Below are positions 1 to 8,955 of a stretch of 55,780 nucleotides of DNA, one piece after another. Origin of the DNA: Streptomyces pinistramenti (GTDB taxonomy: Bacteria > Actinomycetota > Actinomycetes > Streptomycetales > Streptomycetaceae); NCBI RefSeq assembly GCF_020564935.1, contig NZ_JAJCXB010000049.1:1-55780 (forward strand). The letters are read 5' to 3'. Within the stretch, counting starts at the first letter, position 1; each line of letters begins with the position of its first letter. A program made the translations under genes and the position numbers. The notes under the pieces are model-generated. The model ran no database searches. It worked only from the letters and a program-made list of their open reading frames with translations, and was not told the DNA's origin.

Positions 1-409
1 CGATTCGTGCGGGACTTTCCTTTGACCGTTCCCGCGGTGTGGACACCACTTTTCCCGGGGCCGCTGACGTCCCGGCAACGCCTCACTCACGTCCCGCAAA
101 CACACCACACACGAACGGACAAGACCGAGCCGCGGACCGCCACCACCACGGCTCGGACCCCGACTGCGCTCAGATCCTGCAACGTCGGCGCCTTCGCCCC
201 CACCCCATACCGGGCCCGCCCCGACATCCGCGCCGTCGGCACCACCGATGCCCGCATGCCCGCGGTGCGGGCGTCGGCCGCGAGGGCGTTCGGGCCGCGG
301 GCGGGCAGCCGAACCGGGCCAGGTCCGCCGCGCGGTTCTCGACCGGCATGGGCGGCTTCACGCCCATCGCCTGCGCATGCAGCGGCTGCAGCCAGGCGGT
401 GAGCCGGTC
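1..409. other. No confident gene at left edge
   Basis: Several overlapping open frames cross this stretch on both strands, but none has a recognisable domain or a convincing ribosome binding site. Similarity to the integrase copy at 21.3 kb begins only near 410, so a break or junction lies about there. I treat this as degraded island DNA. Confidence 0.4.
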
Positions 410-1310
410 TGCTCTCCGGTCGTGACGACGAGTTCGTCGGCGTGGCCCTCAAGGGATATGCCGGCATGCGCTGGGGCGAGATCGTCGGCCTGGAAACCGA
501 GTTCGCCCGACCCGGTTCTGTCCGTGTCGAGTGGCAGCTGTACGAGCTGGACACCGGCGAGCTGGTGCACGTTTCACCCAAGGGCGACAGCTACCGCCCC
601 ATCGACTCGATGGACTGGCTGCCCGCCCTGGTCGCCAACTACGTCGCCCGCACGAAGCCGACTCCCTGCCCCTGTCACGGCACGACCTACGTCTTCCGCG
701 GGCAGGGTGCGGCTCGGACGGCGGGCACCAGGCCGCGAAGCTTGTCGACGTCGCGCGCCGTGCCGGAGTCTCCACGGGGACGGTGTCCAACGTCCTCAAC
801 CACTCCGACCGTGTCGCCGAGGCCACGCAGGTGCGGGTGGAGCAGGCCATCGCGGACGTGGGGTTCGTGCGGGGTGGCACGGTGTCGGGGCACGCGGCGC
901 ACTGGTGCCGAAACGGCTTCGCCACCTGGTTTTTCACCCCTGCGGTCTCTGGCTGGTCCCCGAAGAAGGCTCCGCAGGAGGCGTGGCCGGTCCCAATCCT
1001 GGGCGAGCTGTGGACCGGAGTCCCCATGCGGGGCCGTGGCGCAAGCGAGCGAGCCGACGTCTGGCTCCCGATCGCGAAGGGTCTCCCCCGCGGCCTCCGG
1101 CACACCCATCGGACGATGGTGGACGGCCTGGGTGCCGAGAAAGTTCTCATGGATGAACGCAAGGGTCATCTCGACGGCTCGGTTTCCACACGCTATGCCC
1201 ACGTCACCAAAGGCATGCGCAAGCGCCTCATGCTCGGCCTCACCGAGCAGTGGGAGGCGGCCCTCGATGCACTACTTGTCAGGTGTAGGCCGGATCGGGG
1301 CCCCGGATGA
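410..1310 (+). pseudogene. Tyrosine integrase with embedded LacI-type HTH, 5'-truncated and frameshifted
   Basis: This is a remnant of a phage/ICE-type tyrosine recombinase. The box I arginine (MRWGEIVGLE) is read in one frame up to about 720. From there the gene continues in another frame, which implies a one-base deletion near 720 compared with the copy at 21.3-22.2 kb. In that second frame a LacI-like helix-turn-helix (VDVARRAGVSTGTVSNVLN, about nt 740-870) comes first. It is followed by the box II motif GLRHTHR and the tyrosine context STRYAHVT, ending at the stop at 1308-1310. The family therefore places a LacI-type DNA-binding unit between the two catalytic halves. The N-terminal arm-binding and core-binding region is missing. 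The three catalytic landmarks survive in sequence but not in one frame, so activity is unlikely. Confidence 0.75.
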
Positions 1311-1382
1311 GAGGGCTCTCGACTGTCGATGAAGCGGGGAGCGCTGGATGGAACCATGAGGAGCGCTCCCTCCGGTGACGTG

Positions 1383-3437
1383 CTATCCGTTGGAGCGGGG
1401 CATCTGGCGCTCGGCGACTCGTGCCCAGTAGCCGATCTGCGAGTGGGCGCCCATCAGGTGATTCAGGAGTTCATTTGGCTTCGCCCATCCTTCCCTATCG
1501 AGGAGCGGCCCGCCTAGCGCTTCCTCCACGTTGGCTAGCTCGTCGACATCCAGATTGAGCCGCTCGATGTACTGGGCGATCTGGCTCTTCAGCCGCGTCG
1601 CCTTCATCCGAGGAGTCTCGTTGGGCGGTGTGACGGGCCGCGGCAGCGTAGTACCCGTGGCGTAGACCTCGTACCGCAACCATTCGTCCTCGATCGGCAT
1701 AGGCTTGCCCGAAGGATCTTCGTGCCAGCTCCCGTACTCGTCCCGGATGCCGCGCTGGAAGTCTCCGCTCTTCGTGACGCGACGAGGGTGTGTTCCAGCC
1801 CGTCCATCGATGATCGCTTGGGCGAGTAGCCGCAAGCCCTGCTCATTGCGGAGCATTGCGTCCAGGATTTGTTGCGGGCCGCGCTTGTCCGCGCCGGTGT
1901 TGCCCATGACTTCACGTCGCAGCCCACCCCAGGCCGTGAGGTGATACTGGGCTACGGCCGCCAACTCCAGGCGGTTAACCCAGTGACTCGGGTCGGGATG
2001 TGAGCCGGCAGGGTCACCCCGGAGTTCCTCCAGCGCTGCCTCAAGGAGATCCTCGGGGGACCGGCCGGTGACCTTCCACTCCACGGTCGCGTACCGGGTC
2101 AGCCGGGCACAGCGCAAATATGCGGCCCGCATCCGCTCTGCCCGCTGGCGCTCGGCGTCTTTCGCCTCCAGGGTGGTGGCGATGCTCCGGGTGGGCCGGA
2201 GAGCCAACTCTGCGATCACGTCCGTTCTCCGACTAGCGCTGACACTCTTCTTGGCGGTTACGTCTCGAACTCCTCGTTCGACGAGGTCGCGATGATGCTC
2301 CCGAAGCAGGGCAGCGAGGACGAAGGCGGACTGCTCGTCTCGCTCGACGGGGAGTCCCTCGTCCTCGGCTTGCTCTGGGGTGAGAAGACCTGCGAGGTAG
2401 TCGTGGACGGGGTCGTCGAGTACGTCTGCCCCGCGGAGCACGTCCAAGACCGCTTCGGCCATGGCTTCCAGCTTGCCCGTTTGGCTCCACGGCCGCGGAG
2501 GATCAACGTGGAGCATGCCGACGAAGGCGTTGACGGCGCGCGCGTAATCGTAGCCCTCCCTGGTCGGGGTGAAGCGCAGAAAGACGCGGGCCGGTGTGAT
2601 CAACGCGTTGCGCTGTCTAATGAGTCGCCGACGAGCGGCGGGACGCAACGCCTCGGGGTCGGCCTCGCTGATGGAGCCGATGAAGCGTCGGTAGTCGTCG
2701 CGGTTCGTGGGGAAGTGGTAGTGCGTCTGTGGGTCGGTGAGCCCCAGGACTTGATGGGCGTTGGTGATGCGACTGGAACCGTCAGCGGTCCCCAGGAGGG
2801 GCATGGACGGTTCACTGTCGCGGTGCCGCAGCTGGAAGAAGACGACATTTACCGGCATGGCGATGCCACGCGCTGCGATGGACTCGCGCAGGTTGTTGTT
2901 CGCCAGGATGAACTCGCGGGCCCGCTCTGTCTCGTCCTGCACGTGGCTGACGTCCTCGCCCTCGATCCAGAGCGTGGTGGTCTTGCCGGACGCGGAGCGG
3001 GGGCCGGTCAATGGTCCGGCATACCCTTCTGCGCCAGCCGCCGGGTACACCCTCCTTTCCATCGTGCGGTTGTTGGTGGGCAGCGGTACTAGGCCGGGCA
3101 CGTAGAGGTCAAGGTCGATCGCCTCGATCACGCCTCCAGCGATGTTGACCTGTGTCGGACGACGCAGTAGCGACCTGAGTTCGCTGGGGTCGACAGAGGC
3201 GTGGGCCAATGCGGTGGCGAAGTCGGGAGGCAGTCCAGCTTCCGTGCCCGCCGTGGCAGCGCGGCTCACGGCCGCCATCTTCGGCAACGTCGGCAGGTCA
3301 CTGTCGCCGAACCGTGACCAGATCGCCGCGCTGTCCTGTTCCGTCTCCTCCTCTGTCTCGAGTTCGTCGTCCACGGCGTCGGCCTCCCCCACGTCCTCGG
3401 TCGTCCCGTCGTACTCGATGTCGTCCTGATCTGGCAC
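1383..3437 (-). CDS. ParB/sulfiredoxin-like protein of about 684 aa, island-borne
   Basis: The GTG at 3437 follows a strong GGAGGACAAC ribosome binding site; an upstream ATG at 3479 has none. The first ~45 residues are very acidic (Asp/Glu runs). Around residues 180-230 the layout NLRESIAARGIAMPV followed by ADGSSR resembles the ParB/Srx fold, where a region like 'avoid self, find value' precedes a DGxxR nucleotide-binding motif. The remaining ~450 residues are helical, charged and unrecognised. It lies 111 nt downstream of, and co-directional with, the WhiB-like gene, and converges on the integrase remnant. ParB-fold proteins can bind CTP, act as nucleases or partition plasmids; which of these applies cannot be read here. 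A DndB/DGQHR-type protein is the main alternative. Confidence 0.5.
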   Translation of the reverse strand: MPDQDDIEYDGTTEDVGEADAVDDELETEEETEQDSAAIWSRFGDSDLPTLPKMAAVSRAATAGTEAGLPPDFATALAHASVDPSELRSLLRRPTQVNIAGGVIEAIDLDLYVPGLVPLPTNNRTMERRVYPAAGAEGYAGPLTGPRSASGKTTTLWIEGEDVSHVQDETERAREFILANNNLRESIAARGIAMPVNVVFFQLRHRDSEPSMPLLGTADGSSRITNAHQVLGLTDPQTHYHFPTNRDDYRRFIGSISEADPEALRPAARRRLIRQRNALITPARVFLRFTPTREGYDYARAVNAFVGMLHVDPPRPWSQTGKLEAMAEAVLDVLRGADVLDDPVHDYLAGLLTPEQAEDEGLPVERDEQSAFVLAALLREHHRDLVERGVRDVTAKKSVSASRRTDVIAELALRPTRSIATTLEAKDAERQRAERMRAAYLRCARLTRYATVEWKVTGRSPEDLLEAALEELRGDPAGSHPDPSHWVNRLELAAVAQYHLTAWGGLRREVMGNTGADKRGPQQILDAMLRNEQGLRLLAQAIIDGRAGTHPRRVTKSGDFQRGIRDEYGSWHEDPSGKPMPIEDEWLRYEVYATGTTLPRPVTPPNETPRMKATRLKSQIAQYIERLNLDVDELANVEEALGGPLLDREGWAKPNELLNHLMGAHSQIGYWARVAERQMPRSNG

Positions 3438-3548
3438 GTTGTCCTCCGTGAGTGCGGTGATCGGTCTGAGGGGGTGCACGGGTGGGCCGACAAAGGGCCC
3501 CGGGCGGGGCCGCCGACGGTGTGGTTGATCCGCCGGCGGTCGGTCATC

Positions 3549-4025
3549 TCAGGCGGTGGGGGGCAGGTGCGAGCGGCCCTTCCCGAGCTTGCGCAGGTCG
3601 CTGCGGATCGAGCTCTCGCCGCACTGGAGCAGCTGCGCGATGGTGGCTGTCGGCACGTGCAGGGCGTGGAGCTCGGCTACCCGGCGACGCCGCTTGGCGA
3701 TCTCGCCAGTCTTCCTCCACTTCTTGCGTCGCTCGTCGACGGTCGCCCCGGCCAGGAACGCATGCTCGTCCCGGCTGTCCTGGGCGTAGCGGCGACAGCT
3801 CTCCAGCAGGGGACACGTACGGCACATCGCTCGGGCCTGCGGGATGCCCCGCTCCGGCACGGTCGGCTCCCCGTCGAACGCCGCCTGCTGCTCCTGCGGG
3901 GTGGGGAATCGCCTGGAATCCCAGGAACTGCACGCGGCCTCACCCAAGGGTGGGCCGAGGGGCTCCATTGCCCAGAGCAGGGCGTCCGGCTGGAGCACGT
4001 TTTCGATCTCGTCGTGGGGTTCCAC
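3549..4025 (-). CDS. WhiB-like iron-sulfur regulator with C-terminal HTH-like tail
   Basis: This is a 158-aa protein starting at GTG 4025 behind GAGGAGGAG. Four cysteines at residues 32, 68, 71 and 77 give C-X35-C-X2-C-X5-C, the WhiB [4Fe-4S] ligand pattern with a slightly longer first spacing than usual. The GVWGG turn typical of chromosomal WhiB proteins is replaced by FLAGATVDERRKKW, so it is a divergent, probably mobile-element, member. Residues ~112-150 (RRRRVAELHALHVPTATIAQ and following) read like a helix-turn-helix, which canonical Wbl proteins lack. It probably forms an operon with the ParB-like gene and may control element maintenance or sporulation-linked transfer; that role is inferred. 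Confidence 0.8.
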   Translation of the reverse strand: MEPHDEIENVLQPDALLWAMEPLGPPLGEAACSSWDSRRFPTPQEQQAAFDGEPTVPERGIPQARAMCRTCPLLESCRRYAQDSRDEHAFLAGATVDERRKKWRKTGEIAKRRRRVAELHALHVPTATIAQLLQCGESSIRSDLRKLGKGRSHLPPTA

Positions 4026-4508
4026 GGCGCTCCTCCTCAGACCACGGCTCGCGTGGTGTATGAGGACGAGGGGGTCACGCCCACGTTCCCTTGATCGTCG
4101 GTTGGCTTCATTCGAGTCTCTGGACGTGCGAGACGATCAGTACTGGGCGATTCCCAGTCCTGTCGCGTGCCTGCGCCGTTCGGCGCTCGCACGGCTTGCG
4201 GAGTGACCCCCGAAGTGAAGCCATTGCCAGTGTGGCACCCGACTCCGTCGATTCGGGAGAAACGGAGGAGGCGTTCGAGGAGTGCCTGGCGAACTCGCCT
4301 TTGCTGGGGCCACGTTCCGTTCGGTATGACGGGCGAGTGGGCCCTCTAGTTCGGGCTTGTGTGACGCCTGCCTGGCCGGACTTTGCCTTTCCAGGCTGTG
4401 ATGGTCGGCCGGATCAGTCTCCACGCGCCCCGTCCGTCAAGGAGTGGTGGCACCTGTGTCAGCGTTTTGGGAGCCGTGTCCCGAGTCCGGCTCCCCCAAT
4501 GGCCCCCG
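4026..4508. other. Intergenic region without a supported gene
   Basis: Only short shadow frames are present. It contains the promoter side of the WhiB-like gene and a hairpin at 4469-4495 next to the tRNA-like repeat. I see no coding region I can support. Confidence 0.5.
4469..4495. terminator. Hairpin beside the partial tRNA-Pro copy
   Basis: A perfect 8-bp stem (GGGAGCCG/CGGCTCCC) surrounds an 11-nt loop. Its near edge is 14 nt from the 3' end of the tRNA-like repeat at 4509. That is almost the spacing seen between the intact tRNA-Pro and its own hairpin at 24428-24469. It may be the displaced original tRNA terminator. Confidence 0.45.
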
Positions 4509-4550
4509 GTCGGGGTGACGGGATTTGAACCCTCGACCTCTCGTCCCGAA
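4509..4550 (-). repeat. Partial tRNA-Pro 3' half, candidate attachment site
   Basis: This 42-nt stretch matches 24482-24524, the 3' half of the intact tRNA-Pro gene, with two substitutions and one missing T. It covers the acceptor 3' strand, T arm, variable region and anticodon-loop side, then diverges just past the anticodon. That is the usual extent of a tRNA-derived att core. No 5' half is present, so it cannot be a functional tRNA. I read it as the distal attachment site of an element that integrated at tRNA-Pro. Confidence 0.65.
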
Positions 4551-4740
4551 TGAGCTGCGCGGGCGACTGCCGCTCCGTGCGTATGATCCGGCGGCGGGGG
4601 GCGTCGCTTTTGGGTAGGTCCGAGCATCGTTGCGGGCCGGGAGATCGGCTTGAGGCCCTGGTCCGGCGCGTACTGGGCGACGAGGCGGCCGAGGCTGTCG
4701 ACGGGAGCCGGTCCCGCATGATCGGCATGGCCTCCGGCTT

Positions 4741-4893
4741 CACCCGGAGAAGATCGAGCTGCGACCTGGGTTCACCCGCGACCTGCGCGGGGTGGGCCGT
4801 CACGGTGGCAGCAACCTTGAGGTCCGCATCCGCACCGCTGACAACCTCCGAGCCACAGACGGCCTGCTGCGCGTCAGCTTCACGGCCGCGTAG
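4741..4893 (+). pseudogene. C-terminal scrap resembling DUF5655
   Basis: One frame ending in TAG at 4891-4893 encodes about 50 residues, including FTRDLRGVGRHGGSNLEVRI and a terminal LLRVSFTAA. The pattern resembles the end of DUF5655-type proteins (…RDV..IGHYGTGDLE..I…). There is no start and the upstream frame is closed by stops, so only a remnant is left. Confidence 0.35.
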
Positions 4894-5250
4894 TTACCGT
4901 GTGCCGCTGGTCGAGGGACGGCGGTCGAGTTCGTCGCCCTGACTGCCAGATCGGTCGCCATGGAGCGGGGAATGGCTGCTCTTTCGCGGGGCCCTCTGTT
5001 GGGGGAGTGGTTTGGCGGCGGTGGAGGTTCCAGTGTGCAGTGGGGGCAGGATTCGGCCAGTCCGGCCGATGGGGGTCGAGGGTCGGACCGCATGCTGTCA
5101 GCGCTGCACACCGTGAGCGCACCCTGGCGCCTGATGGCCCTGTGCGGGTAGGCACACGCTTTGCGGCGGAGGGTGATCTCGCTGCAAAGGGCCCGACACA
5201 CGCCAGTCCTCAACGCCGACGTCCGTTCGCACTGCGTACGGTCGGCGCCG
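4894..5250. other. No gene recognised
   Basis: Open frames here overlap one another on both strands and have no recognisable motif or ribosome binding site. I see nothing supportable. Confidence 0.4.
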
Positions 5251-5373
5251 TCAGAGGACGAGGCGAACCGATCGCCAGCGTCGGCCGGCTCGCCGGATCA
5301 ACCCACACTCTTCCAATTTCCGGAGTTGGTGGGCGACCGGACCCGTGCTGGAGAGCCCTGCCAGCCGCCGGTC
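5251..5373 (-). pseudogene. LexA-type winged-helix fragment
   Basis: The last ~39 residues of a minus-strand frame contain LAGLSSTGPVAHQLRKLEE followed by CGLIRRAGRRWRSVRLVL and a stop. This closely follows the recognition helix and wing of LexA-like DNA-binding domains (…GLSSTSSVxHQLxxLExxGxLRR…). Upstream residues in the same frame have no resemblance to the start of that domain, so the gene appears truncated or rearranged. Confidence 0.45.
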
Positions 5374-5899
5374 AGTGTGCACGCCGCCATTGCCGGCGGC
5401 CGGGAGTGCGCCGCTGATCCGCAAGGAGTCCGGCACGTCCCTGCGCGGGTATTCAAAGCCGGGCACGGTGGGCTGGAGGCAGTGGTCGAGCCCGGCGACC
5501 GTGATATTGCCGAGGGGATCCTCCGGCAAGACGGTGCTGATGCGTGCGAACACGTCGGCGGCGTACCGCCGCAGCGGCTCGGCGCGGGCAGCCGCCATGG
5601 CGTTCACTGCCTTGTTGCGGGCCCGGCCCGCCTCGTCGCTTCCGGGGCGCAGGCGCGAGCCCGAGCGGAGTGGCGTCGACGCTGAGCAGGGTCGGTGGCA
5701 CCCCCCACGCTGGTGGCCACCGGACGTTCGGCGGTTGGGTGGGCCAGAGTCAGCGTGAGAGCGCCGCGGAGGAGGTTGTCACTCAGGTTCGCCGCGCGGC
5801 TGAATCCGATCCGCCACTGCGTGTCCGTAAGGTCACGCCGCCGCACGCCGGAGGGAACGGGCCGCCGGTGGGCCGGTCACCTGGCCCCTCGGACGGTCC
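5374..5899. other. No gene recognised downstream of the capsule operon
   Basis: GC-rich overlapping shadow frames only. I find no motif that identifies a gene, and no clear terminator for the capsule operon ending at 5900. Confidence 0.4.
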
Positions 5900-6975
5900 C
5901 TAGAGGCGCTTGGCGCTGCGGAGCAGGTCGGCGTAGTAGCCGTTGCCGTCCAGGCGGGAGGCGCCGCCCTTGTCGCCGATGGTGGGGCCGTTGACCTCTT
6001 CCCGGCTGGAGAGGAAGATCCGGTGTCCGTCGGTGTCGTGGCCCAGGTAGATGCCGACGTGGTCGAGTCGTTCCTTGGTGCGGGTGTCGAGCCAGAAGAA
6101 CACCAGGTCGCCGGGTTGCAGCACATCGATCGAGGCCGGCCGGTCGTAGCGTGGGGCGGCGCCCTTGAGCGGGATGACGTCGATGCCGGTCTTCGAGCGG
6201 GCCATGCCGTTGGCCGTGCGCGGCAGGCCGTTGCCCGCCTTGTCGGTGGCCATCAGCGGGAAGCGGGCGCGGTAGCCGAAGACCGTGCGGACGAATCCGG
6301 AGCAGTCCATGGAACGGGCGCGGGCGGCCTCCGGCAGGTGCGGGTGCCGTCGCGGAAGGTGTACGGGATGCCGAGGTAGTCGTAGAAGTCGGACTGCTCC
6401 AGGCGCAGGTCGGCACCGGAGCTGCCGTTGGGGTTGAGCGGCCCGAAGTTGGCGTCGCCCGCGTAGGCGATGCCGTTGCCGTCCTTCTTCACCGGCGCTC
6501 CGTGGACGTACTGGAACGCGATGGCGAAGATGTCCTCCGCGGTGCTGGAGCGGTTCTCGGCGAACCACTTGGTGAACCACGGCGCGGTCTCGGCCCCGGC
6601 CCGCCACTTCTCCGGCATCAGCCGTACCCAGTCCTCGGTGACGACCCGGGACTTGGTGTGCGCGGCCTCGGTGAAGGTGCGGCTGGGGCCGGTCAGGGTG
6701 GCCGTACGGGCGCCGTCGGTGAATGTGGCGAGCACCTTGCCGGCGCTGTCGCGCAGTACCCAGCGGGCGGGGTTGGCCAGCCGCTCCCAGCGCTGCTCCC
6801 CGGCGGCCGGCTGCTTGCTGTCCGGCTGGATGTCGGTGATCGCCTGTACGGCGGGGACTTTGGCCTGCTGCTCGTCGCGCAGGGCGACGGTCAGTACGGC
6901 GCTGCCGGTCAGCAGGGCGATCACCGTGGCGGCGTGCAGCACACGGTTCCTGCGGCGCTTGTTCGTGGTGGTCAT
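5900..6975 (-). pseudogene. NlpC/P60 family cell-wall or capsule hydrolase, one frameshift
   Basis: The frame starts at ATG 6975 with a positively charged N-terminus and one hydrophobic segment (residues ~12-30; signal or anchor). It runs to about 6345, where reading must jump frame by one deleted base. The second frame carries the catalytic cysteine context SMDCSGFVRT, then QPGDLVFFW and the histidine context DHVGIYLG, which identifies NlpC/P60. It is the last gene of the capsule operon and starts 25 nt after pgsC ends. In such operons a hydrolase may trim the polymer or open the wall. With the frameshift, the product lacks its catalytic domain unless the break is a sequencing error. Confidence 0.75.
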
Positions 6976-7000
6976 GGCGGAGTCGGCTCCGTTCTTGGGA

Positions 7001-7483
7001 TCAGGCGGACGGCAGCGCGCCGAGCAGGATGCCGGCGGTGATCACGACGTAGTTCACGAGGGTGACCGAGCCGGTGGCGAGGAGGGTGGCGCCCTTGGGC
7101 TGGCGGACGAGCTGGTAGGCGATCAGGCCGGGGACGATGAAGCCCAGGGTCTGGTTGGAGTACATCAGCGGGAACTCGCGCTGGAGGATGAAGAGCAGGG
7201 TCGCCTGGAGGGATACACCGAGCAGGACGACGGCGGCGAACAGCCGCTTGCCGTACAGGATCACGTGCCGCTGCACCAGGAGCGTGGCGAGATACGTCAG
7301 GACGGTGACGCCGACGACCATTGAGACCAGTTGGAGGTCCTCCACCAGGGTCAGCGCGAGCCAGCCCGGGGTGATCATGCCGCCCGGCGAGAGATTGGTC
7401 GTCAGGTAACAGACCAGCGAGAACAGCAGACCCAGGGCGATACCGATGGCGGCGATCTCGGGGGTGAGGACGGCGGGGATCAA
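7001..7483 (-). CDS. pgsC: PgsC/CapC-like membrane subunit of poly-gamma-glutamate synthase
   Basis: This is a roughly 160-aa, very hydrophobic protein with about five membrane segments. LSPGGMITPGWLAL and HVILYGKRLFAA match the PgsC pattern (G..PGYL.L…MILYGRRKFA). I place the start at TTG 7483 because AGGAGAG precedes it by five bases and the TTGA at 7480-7483 overlaps the pgsB stop, implying translational coupling. A GTG at 7507 would add eight residues without a good ribosome binding site. PgsC works with PgsB in the membrane to polymerise glutamate. Confidence 0.85.
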   Translation of the reverse strand: MIPAVLTPEIAAIGIALGLLFSLVCYLTTNLSPGGMITPGWLALTLVEDLQLVSMVVGVTVLTYLATLLVQRHVILYGKRLFAAVVLLGVSLQATLLFILQREFPLMYSNQTLGFIVPGLIAYQLVRQPKGATLLATGSVTLVNYVVITAGILLGALPSA

Positions 7484-8949
7484 CGGGTCTCTCCTGGGCT
7501 GTGCCACGGCTCTGCGGGCGACTGCGGGTTGTACGGCGCCGGGGGGCGCTCAGGGTGCCCGTACGGGGCTGGGTGGCGCGGGTGGGCCGTGGGGGTCTCG
7601 TGCGGCATGTAGGGCGGCTGGTTCGCGTACGGGGTGTACGGGGTGTACGGGGTCGGCGAGGCGGGGGCGAGGCCCGGGGCGGGAACGGGAGCGGGGGCCG
7701 GGGCGTGACCGGGGGCGAGGGCGTCGCCACCATCGCGCCTCGGCTCGTCCAGGGGCGTCTCTCGTGCCTCGTCCGGGGCGAGATCGGCCAGTTGCTCCAG
7801 GAGCACCTCGCCCTGGCCGTGGATGTTGCCGATGGCGACCAGTGAGGAGCCGTCGCCGAGGTGTCCCAGCAGCTCGGTCATGAACGCTTCCGGGGCACGG
7901 CGTTCGCCGCCGAGGTCCACCGCACGCGGCCGCCACTCGGCGGGCATCGTGTCCAGGGCGCTCTTGGTGGGGTGGCCGATCAGCAGGACCCGCTCCGGCG
8001 CGAGGTGCGGGATGATCTGGCCCATCTGGCCGTTGCGCTCGACGCGGTCCGGACGGCAGTTGATGACCACGTTCAACGGCCGCTGGATGGCGCCCAGTTG
8101 CAGCAGCTGGTCGATGTTCATCCGGGTGGACTCGGGATCGTTGGCGGCGAAGACGTTGGCGAACCGCAGCCGCTTGCCCTCCGGGGTGCGGTACCGCTCG
8201 ACGGAGAGCACCCCGGGGTCCGGCGGGGCGTCGTACATCCCGCGCAGCGCGGTCGCCCGGTCGACGCCGAGGAGTTCGGCGACAGTCAGCGCGATGGCGA
8301 CGTTCTCCTTGAACGTGAACCAGCTGAAGCCGCGCAGTTCCTCGTCGGTGACGGTGTCGGGGTCGGCGTAGACCAGCCGGCAGTCGCGGGCGTCCGCCTC
8401 CTCCTGGAGGATCGCGAACCGTTCCCGCTCCGCCGTCACGCAGATGCCGCCCTCCGGCATCGCGCGGGAGAGCGAACGCGCCACATCGTCCAGCGTCGGG
8501 CCCATCTCCTCCAGATGGTCCTCGCGGACGTTGCACAGCACGCCGATGGTGGAGCGGATCAGCTTGCTCTGGTTGATCTCCTGGAGCGCCGGCATGACGG
8601 CCATGCACTCGATCACCAGGGCGTGGGGGTGGTAGGCGGCGGCGCGCCGCACGATGCCGATCTGCTCGACGACGTTGGCGATGCCGAACTTGCGGTAGAC
8701 CGGCTCCTCGGTGGCGTCCGGGTGGATGAACCGGGCCGCGGTGCCGGTGGTCTTGGCGACGGTGGTCAGCCCACCGCCGCGCAGCGCGCCCGCGCACAGC
8801 CGGGTAATCGAGCTCTTGCCCCGGATGCCGTTGACCAGCACCCGGGTGGGGATACGGGCGAGGTTGTCGAAGTGCCTGCGCTGTTCGACGATGCCGGCGA
8901 CCAGCAGGACGGCGCCGCACACCACGAGGACGAGGTAGAGGAAGAGCAC
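7480..8949 (-). CDS. pgsB: PgsB/CapB poly-gamma-glutamate synthase, Mur-ligase type
   Basis: The N-terminal hydrophobic segment (residues ~1-20) is followed by a P-loop, NGIRGKSSITRL, near residue 40, as in PgsB. The conserved blocks IECMAVMPALQEINQ, NVREDHLEEMGPT, NVFAANDPEST and INCRPDRVERNGQM cover the amide-ligase core that activates glutamate with ATP. The body ends around residue 395, the usual family length. It is followed by ~90 extra residues rich in Pro, Ala and Tyr, including YTPYTPY. The GTG at 8949 sits behind AAGGAAC. The frame is intact, unlike three of its four operon partners. The product is probably a glutamate homopolymer, though the sequence does not settle the exact substrate. 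Confidence 0.9.
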   Translation of the reverse strand: MLFLYLVLVVCGAVLLVAGIVEQRRHFDNLARIPTRVLVNGIRGKSSITRLCAGALRGGGLTTVAKTTGTAARFIHPDATEEPVYRKFGIANVVEQIGIVRRAAAYHPHALVIECMAVMPALQEINQSKLIRSTIGVLCNVREDHLEEMGPTLDDVARSLSRAMPEGGICVTAERERFAILQEEADARDCRLVYADPDTVTDEELRGFSWFTFKENVAIALTVAELLGVDRATALRGMYDAPPDPGVLSVERYRTPEGKRLRFANVFAANDPESTRMNIDQLLQLGAIQRPLNVVINCRPDRVERNGQMGQIIPHLAPERVLLIGHPTKSALDTMPAEWRPRAVDLGGERRAPEAFMTELLGHLGDGSSLVAIGNIHGQGEVLLEQLADLAPDEARETPLDEPRRDGGDALAPGHAPAPAPVPAPGLAPASPTPYTPYTPYANQPPYMPHETPTAHPRHPAPYGHPERPPAPYNPQSPAEPWHSPGETR

Positions 8950-8955
8950 GGCCGT

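Noticed and set aside
4509..4550. A functional second tRNA gene
   Set aside because: Only the 3' half is present. No matching acceptor 5' strand or D arm follows, so it is a fragment.
7550..8948. Continuation of the 1209-residue minus-strand frame as one giant protein
   Set aside because: Beyond 8970 the sequence is the out-of-frame shadow of pgsB, rich in Arg/Pro without motifs. A one-base correction gives a natural stop just before pgsB.
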